A DNA stretch of 64,000 nucleotides from Barnesiella viscericola DSM 18177 (GCF_000512915.1 NZ_CP007034.1:124001-188000), one strand, 5' to 3'; shown: positions 35,626 to 45,230, counted from the first letter of the stretch. Made by a program: numbers and translations. Notes: a model not told the origin generated them from the letters alone.

Positions 35626-35661
35626 AAAAAGCCCACCCGACCTTGAAGAGAGTCGGGTGGG
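35626..35661 (-). terminator. Terminator of the IdeS-like gene
   Basis: 10-bp stem (cccacccgac at 35632-35641, gtcgggtggg at 35652-35661) followed on the minus strand by a C and five Ts, 26 bp after the stop codon. Confidence 0.88.
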
Positions 35662-35687
35662 GTAATATCAAGGAGCTCTATTTGCCT

Positions 35688-36290
35688 TTATGGTTGTTGA
35701 AAAAACAGAACTTTTTTGCCGCTTTTGGTAATGTAGATTCCCTTGGTCGGATTCTTTACTCGACGACCTTGCAGGTCATAATACTCTTCATTTTCATTGA
35801 GAGTAGACTGTTTGACCGATTCAACGCTCGAAGGGTGTGATTTGAAATAAGACTCCCATAATTCGGTTCCCTGGTCGTAGGAGTAGATACGAATGATGGG
35901 TACTTCTCCATGTACGATTTCACCGCCGATAAGAGTCTCTGTGGCCATATAAGGGCTCCAATCGGAATCTGTATGATACTTGACCTCAATTCTACCGAGC
36001 GATAAATCCCGCCCGGTCTGGGTATTGTTCCAGGAGGAAGCAGGGTCGCTGTAATAGAGTGCACAGACATAACCCTCGTCGTCGAACTCAAATCCCCAGC
36101 AGGCGATGGCGTGGGCGCCGGCCATATTGAATTCGTCGATAGTTATCATTCGGTGGTTCTTGAGGGCCTCCTGAACAAAGAGCCGATTCTTCGCTGAGGC
36201 GGCAGATTGCGATTGCTGCGATTGAGCCGATGTCAGTACCGGCCACGCTGCGACAATCGACAGGCTTGCAAAGAATAGAAATTTTTTCAT
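35688..36290 (-). CDS. Secreted protein resembling the C-terminal half of an IdeS/Mac-type cysteine protease
   Basis: Protein of 200 residues. A signal peptide (1-22) is followed by a Gln/Ser linker and then AGAHAIACWGFEFDDEG with CALYYSDP. That spacing matches the His-Asp half of IdeS-type IgG-cleaving proteases (HVINLWGADFDSNG...AIYVTDSD in the streptococcal enzyme), here H60 and D82. The N-terminal half that carries the catalytic Cys is absent. The C-terminus (EEYYDLQGRRVKNPTKGIYI) is the sorting-tail-like segment common on Bacteroidales extracellular proteins. It may be a trimmed remnant with a fused signal peptide, a non-catalytic binder, or half of a split enzyme. Remote similarity only. 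Confidence 0.6.
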   Translation of the reverse strand: MKKFLFFASLSIVAAWPVLTSAQSQQSQSAASAKNRLFVQEALKNHRMITIDEFNMAGAHAIACWGFEFDDEGYVCALYYSDPASSWNNTQTGRDLSLGRIEVKYHTDSDWSPYMATETLIGGEIVHGEVPIIRIYSYDQGTELWESYFKSHPSSVESVKQSTLNENEEYYDLQGRRVKNPTKGIYITKSGKKVLFFQQP

Positions 36291-36477
36291 ATCGATTTTA
36301 TTGGTAAAATGAATATGGCTGCAAATAAAACAGATTTTATTTAGTCGGCCATACGATGGAATTGTGAAACGTATCTGTGTTGAGTATTTTTAAGAAGAAA
36401 TTTTACTCTACGGTTCAATTGCCCGCTATTTGGGGAATTACTCTCCCGTATTTCTCCCGGTCGTTTTTAGGCAACAA

Positions 36478-36510
36478 AGGTTAACAGCGTATGGATAAAG
36501 CTGTTAACCT
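36478..36510 (-). terminator. Hairpin downstream of tRNA-Pro
   Basis: 11-bp perfect stem (aggttaacagc at 36478-36488, gctgttaacct at 36500-36510), 8 nt after the tRNA 3' end on the minus strand. The following sequence has only a short T-rich stretch, so termination strength is uncertain. Confidence 0.6.
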
Positions 36511-36518
36511 CATTCTTG

Positions 36519-36593
36519 TCGGGGTAGCGGGATTCGAACCCACGACCCCCTGCTCCCAAAGCAGGTGCGCTAACCGGACTGCGCTACACCCCG
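36519..36593 (-). tRNA. tRNA-Pro (anticodon TGG)
   Basis: Minus-strand cloverleaf of 75 nt. The acceptor stem is CGGGGTG with CTACCCCG and discriminator A. The D-arm is GCGCAGTCCGGTTAGCGC, the anticodon stem-loop CCTGCTTTGGGAGCAGG with TGG, and the T-arm GTGGGTTCGAATCCCGC. CCA is not encoded. Confidence 0.96.
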
Positions 36594-36728
36594 AAATATC
36601 CGAATAATCGAATAGCCCTTGTATTTTGAGCGTGGCAAATTTACGTTTTTTTTTTGTATTGCCAACTATGCACTTACATTTTTATCAAATTCTTCGGTAA
36701 AACATACCTGTTTACCGATGTTTTATTT

Positions 36729-36736
36729 TAATTTTG
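36729..36736 (+). promoter_or_regulatory. -7 box TAATTTTG upstream of aspS
   Basis: Matches TAnnTTTG, 74-81 bp upstream of the aspS start. No -33 TTTG at the usual spacing was evident. Confidence 0.55.
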
Positions 36737-36809
36737 CAAGGACATTCGGAGGTTCCGGGTGTCGTTGTGAAACCGAAAATAAATAACAAACAAAATAAAT
36801 CCTATAATA

Positions 36810-38564
36810 ATGTATAGAACGAATACATGTGGAGAGTTACGGTTGAGCCATGTGGGGCAGAAGGTAACTTTGGCCGGGTGGGTACAACGTAGCCGTAAGA
36901 TGGGTGGTATGACTTTTGTCGATCTGCGCGATCGCTATGGTATCACTCAGTTGGTATTTAATCAGGAGAGCGATGCCGGTTTGTGCGAACAGGCCAACAA
37001 GTTGGGCCGTGAGTATGTGATACAGGTTACGGGTACGGTGACCGAGCGCTCGAACAAGAATGCCAACCTGCCCACGGGCGACATCGAAATCATAGCCGAG
37101 AAACTGGTTGTGTTGCACACGGCCGAGACTCCGCCCTTTACGATTGAAGACGAGTCGGACGGTGGCGACGATATTCGCATGCAATACCGTTATCTCGATT
37201 TGCGCCGCCCCATCGTGCGCCGCAATCTCGAACTGCGTCACAAGATGGCTTTCGAGGTGCGTCGCTATCTCGATGACCTGAATTTCTTGGAGGTAGAGAC
37301 CCCTGTGCTCATCAAGTCGACACCCGAGGGAGCCCGTGATTTCGTGGTGCCTTCGCGCATGAATCCGGGTGAGTTCTATGCGTTGCCTCAGTCGCCGCAA
37401 ACGCTGAAACAGCTGTTGATGGTGTCGGGCTTCGACCGCTACTTCCAAATCGTGAAATGTTTCCGCGACGAGGACCTGCGGGCCGACCGTCAGCCCGAGT
37501 TTACCCAAATCGACTGCGAGATGTCGTTTGTCGAGCAGGAAGATATTCTCAACATCTTCGAGGGAATGATCAAGCATCTGTTCAAGAAAATTCGTGGTAT
37601 CGAGTTCAAGGAACCGTTCCTGCGCATGACTTGGGCCGATGCCATGAAATATTACGGTAGCGACAAACCCGATATGCGATTCGGTATGCGGTTTGTCGAA
37701 CTGAAAGACTTGACCGAAGGGCACAACTTCGGGGTATTCGATAGCGCCGAGTATGTGGGCGGTATCTGTGCCGAAGGGTGCGCTACTTATTCGCGCAAGC
37801 AGCTCGACGAATTGACCGATTTCGTGAAACGTCCGCAAATCGGAGCCAAAGGTTTGATTTATGTACGGTTCGACGAGAACGGCAACCCCAAATCGTCGGT
37901 CGACAAGTTCTACTCGGCCGACGACCTCAAAAAGTGGGGCGAGCGTTTCGGTGCCAAACCGGGCGACCTGTTGCTGATTCTGGCCGGTCCCACGATGAAG
38001 ACCCGCAAAGCGTTGTGCGAACTGCGCTTGGAGATGGGCTCTCGCCTGGGGCTGCGCGACAAAGATACCTTTGCACCGTTGTGGGTAATCGATTTCCCCC
38101 TGTTTGAGTGGGACGAAGAGACCCAACGTTTCTACGCCATGCACCACCCGTTCACCTCGCCGAAGGCCGAGGATATTCCCTTGCTCGACAGTGATACCGG
38201 TGCCGTGCGGGCCAATGCCTACGATATGGTTATCAACGGTGTGGAACTGGGCGGCGGTTCTATCCGTATCCACGACAGCGAACTGCAAGACCATATGTTC
38301 CGTCTGCTGGGATTTACCGAGGAGCAGGCCGAGGCTCAGTTCGGCTTCCTCATGAATGCCTTCAAATACGGAGCACCCCCTCACGGAGGTTTGGCATTTG
38401 GTCTCGACCGTCTGGTGTCGATGTTCGCCGGTCTCGATTCCATTCGCGACTGCATCGCCTTCCCCAAGAACAACTCGGGCCGCGATGTCATGCTCAATGC
38501 ACCGTCGCCGCTGGACGACTCGCAGTTGGACGAATTGTGTATCCTGGTAAAACCGAAAAAGTAA
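36810..38564 (+). CDS. aspS: Aspartyl-tRNA synthetase
   Basis: Class II synthetase of 584 residues, the bacterial length. The N-terminal OB-fold anticodon domain is at about 1-110. The catalytic core has motif 2 in [18 protein letters not shown] and motif 3 in [15 protein letters not shown] bacterial GAD insertion lies at about 300-410. [17 protein letters not shown] is characteristic of AspRS. Nif3 follows with no spacer and the zinc-ribbon gene after it, suggesting one transcript to the terminator at 40453. Confidence 0.97.
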   Translation: MYRTNTCGELRLSHVGQKVTLAGWVQRSRKMGGMTFVDLRDRYGITQLVFNQESDAGLCEQANKLGREYVIQVTGTVTERSNKNANLPTGDIEIIAEKLVVLHTAETPPFTIEDESDGGDDIRMQYRYLDLRRPIVRRNLELRHKMAFEVRRYLDDLNFLEVETPVLIKSTPEGARDFVVPSRMNPGEFYALPQSPQTLKQLLMVSGFDRYFQIVKCFRDEDLRADRQPEFTQIDCEMSFVEQEDILNIFEGMIKHLFKKIRGIEFKEPFLRMTWADAMKYYGSDKPDMRFGMRFVELKDLTEGHNFGVFDSAEYVGGICAEGCATYSRKQLDELTDFVKRPQIGAKGLIYVRFDENGNPKSSVDKFYSADDLKKWGERFGAKPGDLLLILAGPTMKTRKALCELRLEMGSRLGLRDKDTFAPLWVIDFPLFEWDEETQRFYAMHHPFTSPKAEDIPLLDSDTGAVRANAYDMVINGVELGGGSIRIHDSELQDHMFRLLGFTEEQAEAQFGFLMNAFKYGAPPHGGLAFGLDRLVSMFAGLDSIRDCIAFPKNNSGRDVMLNAPSPLDDSQLDELCILVKPKK

Positions 38565-39662
38565 GTGGTAATTCTCAATGATATTATAGAGGCCATCGAG
38601 GCGGTGGCACCTGTTGCCTGGCAAGAGTCTTACGATAATGCCGGGTTACAGGTGGGCAACCGGTTCCAGTCGGTGTCGGGTGCCGTGATTTGTCTCGATG
38701 TCACCGAGGCTGTGGTCGATGAGGCCATCGCCTTGGGGTATAATCTTATCGTGTCGCATCACCCCCTGTTGTTCAAGGGACTGAAATCGATTACGGGGAG
38801 CAGCTGTGTCGAACGGATTGTCGTTAAGGCTATCCAGCACAATATCGCTATCTATGCAGCTCATACCAATCTCGACAACGCTCCGGGTGGAGTCTCGTTC
38901 AGAATGGCCCGCAAGTTGGGCCTCATCGATGTACGCGTACTCGATCCCATGCCCGGGTTGTTGATGAAACTGGTTACCTATGTGCCTGAATCTCATGTCG
39001 AGCCGGTAAGAACCGCACTCTTCGAGGCCGGAGCCGGCCACACAGGCAACTACGATCAGTGCAGTTTCGGCCAGGTCGGTGAGGGAACCTTCCGCCCCGG
39101 ATTGCATGCCAAGCCCTATTGCGGTGTGATAGGGGAGTTGCATCGGGAACCCGAGACCCGGTTGGAGGTCATTGTACCCGTTTATGCCCAGGGCACCGTC
39201 ATGGCTGCGTTGAAGAGAAGTCACCCCTACGAAGAGCCCGCTTTCGATTGGATTCCTCTGGCCAACCGTTGGGAACAGGTAGGAGCCGGTGTGGTAGGCC
39301 ATTTGCCCGAACCGGTCGACGAAATGTTGATGCTGGAAAAACTCAAAGAGACCTTCGAGGTGGGGTGCGTGAAGCATTCGCCTTTACACGGGCGCAAGAT
39401 TTCACGCATCGCCTTGTGCGGCGGGGCCGGAGCCTCGCTCATGTCGAAAGCCGTTGCCGCCGGAGCCGATATGTTTGTGACCGGCGAAATCAGATACCAC
39501 GACTATTTTGAATTTGAATCACGCATCTTGTTGGCCGAAATCGGTCATTATGAGAGTGAACAATACACAAAAGAGATTTTTTGTGAGATAATTCAAAAAA
39601 AATTCCCTACCTTTGCAATCCATTCTACACAGGTAGATACAAATCCGATAAATTATTTGTAA
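38565..39662 (+). CDS. Nif3-like dinuclear metal-centre protein
   Basis: NIF3/DUF34 family protein of 365 residues, the long form with a central insertion (about 130-240). It begins with a GTG directly after the aspS stop (VILNDIIEAIEAVAPVAWQE), since no ATG fits the conserved start. Metal-binding segments are SHHPLLFKGLK, AAHTNLDN, and near the C-terminus VTGEIRYHDYFE and EIGHYESEQ. The family is widespread, and a GTP cyclohydrolase-related or repair role has been proposed, so the function is unresolved. It is 3 bp upstream of the zinc-ribbon gene. Confidence 0.92.
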   Translation: MVILNDIIEAIEAVAPVAWQESYDNAGLQVGNRFQSVSGAVICLDVTEAVVDEAIALGYNLIVSHHPLLFKGLKSITGSSCVERIVVKAIQHNIAIYAAHTNLDNAPGGVSFRMARKLGLIDVRVLDPMPGLLMKLVTYVPESHVEPVRTALFEAGAGHTGNYDQCSFGQVGEGTFRPGLHAKPYCGVIGELHREPETRLEVIVPVYAQGTVMAALKRSHPYEEPAFDWIPLANRWEQVGAGVVGHLPEPVDEMLMLEKLKETFEVGCVKHSPLHGRKISRIALCGGAGASLMSKAVAAGADMFVTGEIRYHDYFEFESRILLAEIGHYESEQYTKEIFCEIIQKKFPTFAIHSTQVDTNPINYL

Positions 39663-39665
39663 AGT

Positions 39666-40436
39666 ATGGCTACTGACAAAACAAAAGCTGAAAAAGAATA
39701 TACAGTGGAGGAGAAGTTGAAAACACTGTACGATTTGCAAACCATTCTCTCGGAGATCGATAGAATCAAAACCCTGAGAGGTGAGTTGCCTCTCGAAGTT
39801 CAGGACCTCGAAGATGAAATAGCCGGTCTTGAAACCCGTATCAAAAACTACCACACCGAGATAGAAGACTTGAAAGCTGCCGTAGCGGCCAAAAAGGTAG
39901 AAATACAAAACGCTCAGACGCTGATCGACAAATATACCAAGCAGCAAGACAACGTGCGCAACAACCGCGAGTTTGATTTCTTGTCGAAAGAGATTGAGTA
40001 TCAAACGCTCGAAATCCAGTTGTGCGAAAAACGCATCAACGAGTATATCGCTTCGCAGGAAGCCAAGACGAAAGAGGTTGCTGAGTCGGAAGAGGTGTTG
40101 CAAGACCGTCAACATATCCTGGCCGAGAAGAAAAGCGAACTCGACGAAATCGTTTCGGAGACGAAACAAGACGAAGAAAAGCTGAGAGAGAAGGCCAAGA
40201 AGCTCGAAAACAAAGTGGAACCCCGCTTGTTGACTGCTTTCAAACGCATTCGTAAAAATGCCCGTAACGGTTTGGCCGTGGTTTATATCCAACGCGATTC
40301 CTGCGGTGGTTGCTTCAACCGTATCCCGCCTCAAAGACAGCTCGATATCAAGATGCACAAAAAGATTATCGTGTGCGAATACTGCGGTCGTATCATGATC
40401 GATCCGGAACTTGCCGGTGTAAAAGAAGAGCATTAA
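39666..40436 (+). CDS. Coiled-coil protein with C-terminal C4 zinc ribbon
   Basis: Protein of 256 residues. A long coiled coil (about 10-195, heptad-like Leu/Glu/Lys pattern) is followed by a zinc ribbon with cysteines in CGGCFN and CEYCGR (about 216-242). It matches the zinc ribbon/coiled-coil family (CdsZ-like), often next to Nif3 genes. It is thought to bind nucleic acid or act as a chaperone-like adaptor, but the function is not established. It is the last gene of the aspS-nif3 unit, followed by a strong terminator. Confidence 0.9.
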   Translation: MATDKTKAEKEYTVEEKLKTLYDLQTILSEIDRIKTLRGELPLEVQDLEDEIAGLETRIKNYHTEIEDLKAAVAAKKVEIQNAQTLIDKYTKQQDNVRNNREFDFLSKEIEYQTLEIQLCEKRINEYIASQEAKTKEVAESEEVLQDRQHILAEKKSELDEIVSETKQDEEKLREKAKKLENKVEPRLLTAFKRIRKNARNGLAVVYIQRDSCGGCFNRIPPQRQLDIKMHKKIIVCEYCGRIMIDPELAGVKEEH

Positions 40437-40452
40437 TAACGCCCCGTATAAA

Positions 40453-40497
40453 AGCGAGCCTGTTACTCCATCAGGAGTGATAGGCTCGCTTTTTTTA
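40453..40497. terminator. Terminator after the zinc-ribbon gene
   Basis: 17-bp stem with two G-U wobbles (40453-40469 with 40474-40490) and an ATCA loop, followed by seven Ts on the plus strand. The A-rich 5' flank could also help end the convergent minus-strand transcript. Confidence 0.9.
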
Positions 40498-40531
40498 TTC
40501 CTTGGAAGATTCGGCGGAAATAACTATCATT

Positions 40532-41614
40532 CTACTTGATTGAAATCGTCTGTATGGGTTGCTGTTTGTTGACATCGAGCGGTTGAACCTGGTATTTAAC
40601 ACGACCAAAGTCAATACTTTTCAAATCGAAACTGCGAATCGCGCTGTTGTACATGGTGCGGTAGTAGAGTACTCGATGTGTGACGTCGGCCGACGAGGTC
40701 CACTGTGTGGCACTGGGTATATCGGTCGGTGTCTGTCCGGCCAGAAATTCGGCCCCGATGGGAATATCGAAATTATTGAGGATATGGAAACTTTGAGTCA
40801 CAGCCCCTATGGCGTCGTTCTGCTCGGGAGCGGTGGTTTGATAGAAGGCCGCACGAACAAATCGGGAAGGAGGTGTGATGTCGCCGGGAAGACCGATGAA
40901 TCCGCTACCTGCACCGAACGAGGAGAGCGTGATGTCGCCGAAAGATTTCGTATCGGTCGTGCCCGGATAGAGATTGATGTAGTTGTTGAGATTGGTGATT
41001 TGCCACTCAAATCCCGGTGAGTTGGTGAGTACACCCAGTTTGTTCTCGTAGAAATTGAGCTGGCCGCCTACAATCTCCAATACCACCTGTCGGCCGGAGA
41101 CGTCGGTCATGCGCCAGTGGACGGTCGAGGCTCGCGGGTCAATCGACACGACATGTACCGTTTTCAACCCCTTCACCGCTTCGTCGATCGTCGAGAAACT
41201 ACCCAGAATCCAGGCTACCAGTTGCAGGTCGGCAATACTCGTGGCCTGATGGGTAGGATTGTAGGCCTCGTATTGTCCGTAACCGGGGAAATAAAACAGC
41301 CCGGCTGACAGTCCGGCCTCGTTCAACCCTTCGGCTATGAACTCTTTTTGCTCGACGGCTAGTCCTACATAACCGTATCGGGCCGTAAATTTCAGCCCGG
41401 TTTGCTCTCCCCCTGGTATGAATGACTGCTGTTGATACCCGCGGGGCACAATCACATATTGGCTGTTCAGGTCGCTGCCGCCCCATTCGATGGTGCGGGC
41501 TACAATCTTGGAGCCATCTTTTGCCGTGAGGGTAATGCCGGTACAGGCCCATGAAAAGGTGTTTGTCGAGAGTAGCATAGCGGCTATTCCCAAGAGAAAT
41601 AATCGTTTCATCAT
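40532..41614 (-). CDS. Choloylglycine hydrolase family (bile salt hydrolase / penicillin V acylase)
   Basis: N-terminal-nucleophile amidase of 360 residues. The signal peptide (about 1-23) ends so that Cys24 of WACTGITLT becomes the N-terminal nucleophile. The conserved Arg follows in KIVARTIEWGG, then FIAEGLNEAGLSAGLFYFPGYGQY. Asn residues in GVLTNSPGFEWQITNLNNY and an Arg in PPSRFVRAAFYQ complete the expected active site. Gut Bacteroidales use such enzymes to deconjugate bile salts; whether bile salts or penicillin-like acyl amides are preferred cannot be told from sequence. It is periplasmic or exported and appears monocistronic. Confidence 0.9.
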   Translation of the reverse strand: MMKRLFLLGIAAMLLSTNTFSWACTGITLTAKDGSKIVARTIEWGGSDLNSQYVIVPRGYQQQSFIPGGEQTGLKFTARYGYVGLAVEQKEFIAEGLNEAGLSAGLFYFPGYGQYEAYNPTHQATSIADLQLVAWILGSFSTIDEAVKGLKTVHVVSIDPRASTVHWRMTDVSGRQVVLEIVGGQLNFYENKLGVLTNSPGFEWQITNLNNYINLYPGTTDTKSFGDITLSSFGAGSGFIGLPGDITPPSRFVRAAFYQTTAPEQNDAIGAVTQSFHILNNFDIPIGAEFLAGQTPTDIPSATQWTSSADVTHRVLYYRTMYNSAIRSFDLKSIDFGRVKYQVQPLDVNKQQPIQTISIK

Positions 41615-41774
41615 TATCGCATATTAGGTTAGAAGTAATATATCCAAAGTTATGAAAATATTTGAACAATCGGTATATCGGACCTCTTTTCGTCCTTCAT
41701 GATATATAAACAGATGGAGCAATGAATGGTTTGCAAGGATTGATATGTAGACTTTCCAAAGGGGGAGGGCGTAC

Positions 41775-41807
41775 AAAAAAAGCGACCGAGATTTCTCGAC
41801 CGCTTTT
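41775..41807 (-). terminator. Terminator of the coiled-coil outer-membrane protein gene
   Basis: 11-bp stem with two G-U pairs (41780-41790 with 41795-41805), followed on the minus strand by at least six Ts (41775-41781). It lies about 20 bp after the stop codon. Confidence 0.82.
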
Positions 41808-41826
41808 ATTCTATGGATATGGTTTT

Positions 41827-42783
41827 TCAGAATCGGAAACTGAGGTAGAGATAAGTACCCGACGTTTTCCAGGTTTGGTTCTCTCCATCGATTTTATAAG
41901 AGGTCGAACCCCAACGGTATTCAAAACCCAGTGAGATGACTTTGTACGAAGCAGCCAGACCGGTATTGAAATAGGAGCCGTAGTTGCCTTTGAATTCATT
42001 GCCGTCGGTATTGAACATCATCGAGTAAGTGGGGTCGTAACGGAAATAAAGATTTACTTTCAAGAAATCAACGGGGTTGACCGTGATTGATGGGCCGAAC
42101 TGCATGGCAATCTCTCCTTTGTAGATGTCACTGTCGTCGTTGTCTTGACCGAAACTCTCGCGCGTTTCTTCTTCATACTGGGCTACGGCAATATCGAAGA
42201 AGGTCCAGTCCAATCCAAATTTAATCATGCCCAAGATAGGTTGTTTGTGCAGATAGTAGGTGTTGCCCCGGGCAATGGATACGGCAAAATTGCTTTCCAA
42301 GGTTTCGTATCCTATGCCACGGTCCAGAGAAAGCATACCGTAACCGATATTGAAATATTTCTTCCGGCTCCAGATTTTCTCCTGTTTGGCCAGGTAATCG
42401 AGTTTGGCATTCATCTCTTCGGTAAGGTTGGCCAGCGAGGTATTGAGGCTATCTACCTGATTGCGTAAGCTCTTGTTCTCGTTGCGGTACACGAAGAGAG
42501 AATCCTTCAACTGGTCATTTTCTACCGACAGTTCCTTGTATTTCCCCAACAGGCTCTTTTGTGCTCCGTCGAGCGAATCTTTACTGGCTTGGAGCAGGGC
42601 ATGCCGATTTTTGAGCGAGGCATTCTCCTGCGACAAGGCATCGTTGGCCGTTGTTTTTTCGTCGATAACCTTCTGCATGACACCAATCGAGTCTTTAAGC
42701 ATTTGGTTTTGTTTCTTCAATGTTTGTGCCGATAATGTAGTGACCGACACGCCAATAAGAAATAGAAGTACAATTCTTTTCAT
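41827..42783 (-). CDS. Outer-membrane protein with periplasmic coiled coil
   Basis: With the ATG at 42783 the protein has 318 residues. A signal peptide (MKRIVLLFLIGVSVTTLSAQ) is followed by a long coiled coil (about 21-125, LKKQNQMLKDSIGVMQKVID and similar heptads) and a C-terminal beta-barrel-like domain (about 135-318) ending GTYLYLSFRF. The terminal Phe and alternating aromatic strands suggest an outer-membrane barrel with a periplasmic stalk. I do not recognise a named family. A TACTTTTG box lies upstream on the minus strand (42809-42816). Confidence 0.75.
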   Translation of the reverse strand: MKRIVLLFLIGVSVTTLSAQTLKKQNQMLKDSIGVMQKVIDEKTTANDALSQENASLKNRHALLQASKDSLDGAQKSLLGKYKELSVENDQLKDSLFVYRNENKSLRNQVDSLNTSLANLTEEMNAKLDYLAKQEKIWSRKKYFNIGYGMLSLDRGIGYETLESNFAVSIARGNTYYLHKQPILGMIKFGLDWTFFDIAVAQYEEETRESFGQDNDDSDIYKGEIAMQFGPSITVNPVDFLKVNLYFRYDPTYSMMFNTDGNEFKGNYGSYFNTGLAASYKVISLGFEYRWGSTSYKIDGENQTWKTSGTYLYLSFRF

Positions 42784-42808
42784 AGCGCTTGATATTCTTG
42801 TTTTGTGG

Positions 42809-42816
42809 CAAAAGTA
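42809..42816 (-). promoter_or_regulatory. -7 box TACTTTTG upstream of the coiled-coil outer-membrane protein
   Basis: Matches TAnnTTTG on the minus strand, 26-33 bp before the ATG. Further upstream, a 9-bp inverted repeat (GACATCTTT at 42870-42878, AAAGATGTC at 42884-42892) lies just after the ppk1 stop and may end that transcript, although no U-run follows. Confidence 0.5.
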
Positions 42817-42916
42817 TAAAAAAAGAATAATACTCGTATAATAATCTTTAATCTTTTCGTCGACGGCATGACATCTTTTTGTCAAAGATGTCGCTTAATT
42901 CTCAGCCGTTTGACAA

Positions 42917-45016
42917 TTAGCTGATAAAAATTTCGGGTATGCCGGTCGAGGAGTCGGGGGTAGAATACTCTTCCAGCAGGCGGAAGCAAAGCCGTTGGGA
43001 GCGGATTTTGGGCCCCTCGTTGCGGACGTAGTGATTCCCGAGGTACTCGTCGATATAACAAGCCTTTACGTTGTCACGCAGTTGCAGGTCGATGACCGAC
43101 AGAATTTCGTTTTTGATGCGCTGGTCGAGAATGGGTACAGCCGTTTCGATGCGACGATTCAGGTTCCGGCGCATCCAGTCGGCCGACGACAGATACACCT
43201 CCTCGCGTCCACCGGCATAGAAATACCAGATGCGGGCATGTTCGAGGTAGGAGTCGATGATGCGGGTCATGTGAATGTTGCGGCTGTATGGTTGGTTGGG
43301 AACCAGGCAGTTGATGCCCCGCACCAACAGGTCGACGCGTACACCGGCTTCGCTGGCATCGTAGAGGGCGTCGATCATGCCGGTGTCATGCAGGCCGTTC
43401 ATCTTCAAAATGATGCGAGCCTTTCGCCCCTGGCGGGCCTCTTCCATTTCGAACCGTATCTTTTGCTTCAACACATCGACCATGTTGAACTGGGCCACGA
43501 GCAGGGTCTTGAAATCGCGGTCGGTCGACGAGCCGTCGAGAATGGAGAAGAGCTTGTCCAGTTCACGGGTAATTTCACGATTGACGGTAAACAGTCCCAT
43601 ATCGGAGTAGATTCGGGCCGTATCTTCGTTGAAGTTCCCGGTACTCAGGAATGCGTAGGCTCGCGGTAGCTTCGGGTCGGGTGGGGCACATTTGACCAGC
43701 AACGCTTTGGCATGTACCTTCAATCCCGGTGTGCTGTACACAACGCGCACGCCCGATTGCTGCATCAACTCCGAGGTGATGATGTTATTCTCTTCGTCGA
43801 ACCGGGCCTTGATTTCGACATAGACCGTTACCTGTTTTCCCCGTTGGGCGGCATAGAGCAGACGGTTGATGACCTCCGAATTTTCGGCTACCCGGTATTG
43901 AGTCAGCTTGATGTCGGTCACGGTAGGGTTGTCGGCCGCTTCGGTGAGGAACCGGGTGAGGTAGTCGAACGACTGGTAGGGGAAATGTATCAAAAAGTCG
44001 CGGTGACGAATCACCTCGAACATCGACGGGGCATTGTCGAAGATGGGCAGCCGCATGGGCGAGGGCAGGGCCTCGCTCAAAACCCGGCCCGTCAGGTTGG
44101 GGAGCTTGGTGAGGTCCTCCAAGTTCAGGTATCGGCTCGAACGGATACACTGTCCGTGCGGAATATCATAGGCCTCGCAGATATACTCCAACATGTCGCG
44201 GGACATACTGCCGTCGTAGACCAGTCGGTTGGCATTACCTATTTTCCGCTTCTTCACCCGTTTGCGCACGGCGTCGACGATATTCACCCCTTCCTTGGGT
44301 TCGATGGAAAAATCGGCATCGCGCGACACCCGTATCGCATAGTGCGAATCGATGTCGAAGCCCGGAAAGACGATGTCGAGATTCAAGGCTATCATGTCGT
44401 CGATAAACATCACATAGTTTTTCCCGTTGTAGGGGGTAAGTTTGATAAATCGCGGCACCTTGCTGAATGGTATCTTTATCTGGGCATAGAAGGGGATTCG
44501 GTCGGGGTTGTCGCGGTCGCTCTTCTTGAACATCTTGATAGCCAGGTAGAGCCGATTGTCGCGCAGGAAAGAGACGATGTCGTCTTTCAAAATCAGTACC
44601 GGTTGCAGGAAGGGGAATACCTCTTCCTTGAAAAAACGGCGAACCTCCGCCCGGTGAAAATCCTCGATTTTCTCCTGGTGGTACAACACCATACCCTCTT
44701 GTTCCAACTCGGGAATAATGTCGTTGAAGAAAAATTTGTTGAAGATGTCGACCTGTCGGTTTACCTCTCGGTTAATCGACTCCAAGGTACATTCGGCCTG
44801 CTCCTTCTCCTCCTCGCTTTGGGTCGGGTCCGACAGAATCTGGTGATACTCCGATACCCTCACGCGATAGAACTCCTCTTGATTCGACTGGTATATCGAC
44901 AGGAACCTGATTCGGTCAAACAAAGGAACCGTCTTGTCCATCGCCTCCATCAACACCCGATAATTGAACGATAACCAACTGATATCCCGCTTGAAGTATT
45001 TCCGAACATTTTCCAT
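42917..45016 (-). CDS. ppk1: Polyphosphate kinase 1
   Basis: Reversible polymerisation of phosphate from ATP into polyphosphate. With the ATG at 45016 (MENVRKYFKRDISWLSFNYR) it has 699 residues, the normal PPK1 length. Domains are N (about 1-105), H (about 106-315), C1 (about 316-500) and C2 (about 501-690). The phosphorylated His is in GLKVHAKALLVK, and the second conserved His region is MNGLHDTGMIDALYDA. Other family segments are YQSFDYLTRFLTEA and STGNFNEDTARIYSDMGLFT. It is monocistronic and divergent from the HU genes. Confidence 0.96.
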   Translation of the reverse strand: MENVRKYFKRDISWLSFNYRVLMEAMDKTVPLFDRIRFLSIYQSNQEEFYRVRVSEYHQILSDPTQSEEEKEQAECTLESINREVNRQVDIFNKFFFNDIIPELEQEGMVLYHQEKIEDFHRAEVRRFFKEEVFPFLQPVLILKDDIVSFLRDNRLYLAIKMFKKSDRDNPDRIPFYAQIKIPFSKVPRFIKLTPYNGKNYVMFIDDMIALNLDIVFPGFDIDSHYAIRVSRDADFSIEPKEGVNIVDAVRKRVKKRKIGNANRLVYDGSMSRDMLEYICEAYDIPHGQCIRSSRYLNLEDLTKLPNLTGRVLSEALPSPMRLPIFDNAPSMFEVIRHRDFLIHFPYQSFDYLTRFLTEAADNPTVTDIKLTQYRVAENSEVINRLLYAAQRGKQVTVYVEIKARFDEENNIITSELMQQSGVRVVYSTPGLKVHAKALLVKCAPPDPKLPRAYAFLSTGNFNEDTARIYSDMGLFTVNREITRELDKLFSILDGSSTDRDFKTLLVAQFNMVDVLKQKIRFEMEEARQGRKARIILKMNGLHDTGMIDALYDASEAGVRVDLLVRGINCLVPNQPYSRNIHMTRIIDSYLEHARIWYFYAGGREEVYLSSADWMRRNLNRRIETAVPILDQRIKNEILSVIDLQLRDNVKACYIDEYLGNHYVRNEGPKIRSQRLCFRLLEEYSTPDSSTGIPEIFIS

Positions 45017-45230
45017 AGTCACACTCGTAAGGATTAAGTGACTGTAAATATACAAATAATGCTCGGTCGTACAAATTTTTTCTCACAAATCTGCATGGTG
45101 AGGAAGGTTTGCCGATTAGAATATCTTCAAGGTATTGGGTTATATTCGATAATAAAAGATGAATGTATGAACAAATTTTCTTCCTCGTTGCTAATTTGTT
45201 GTTTTATGCAATTATTCCACAGAATTTTTC

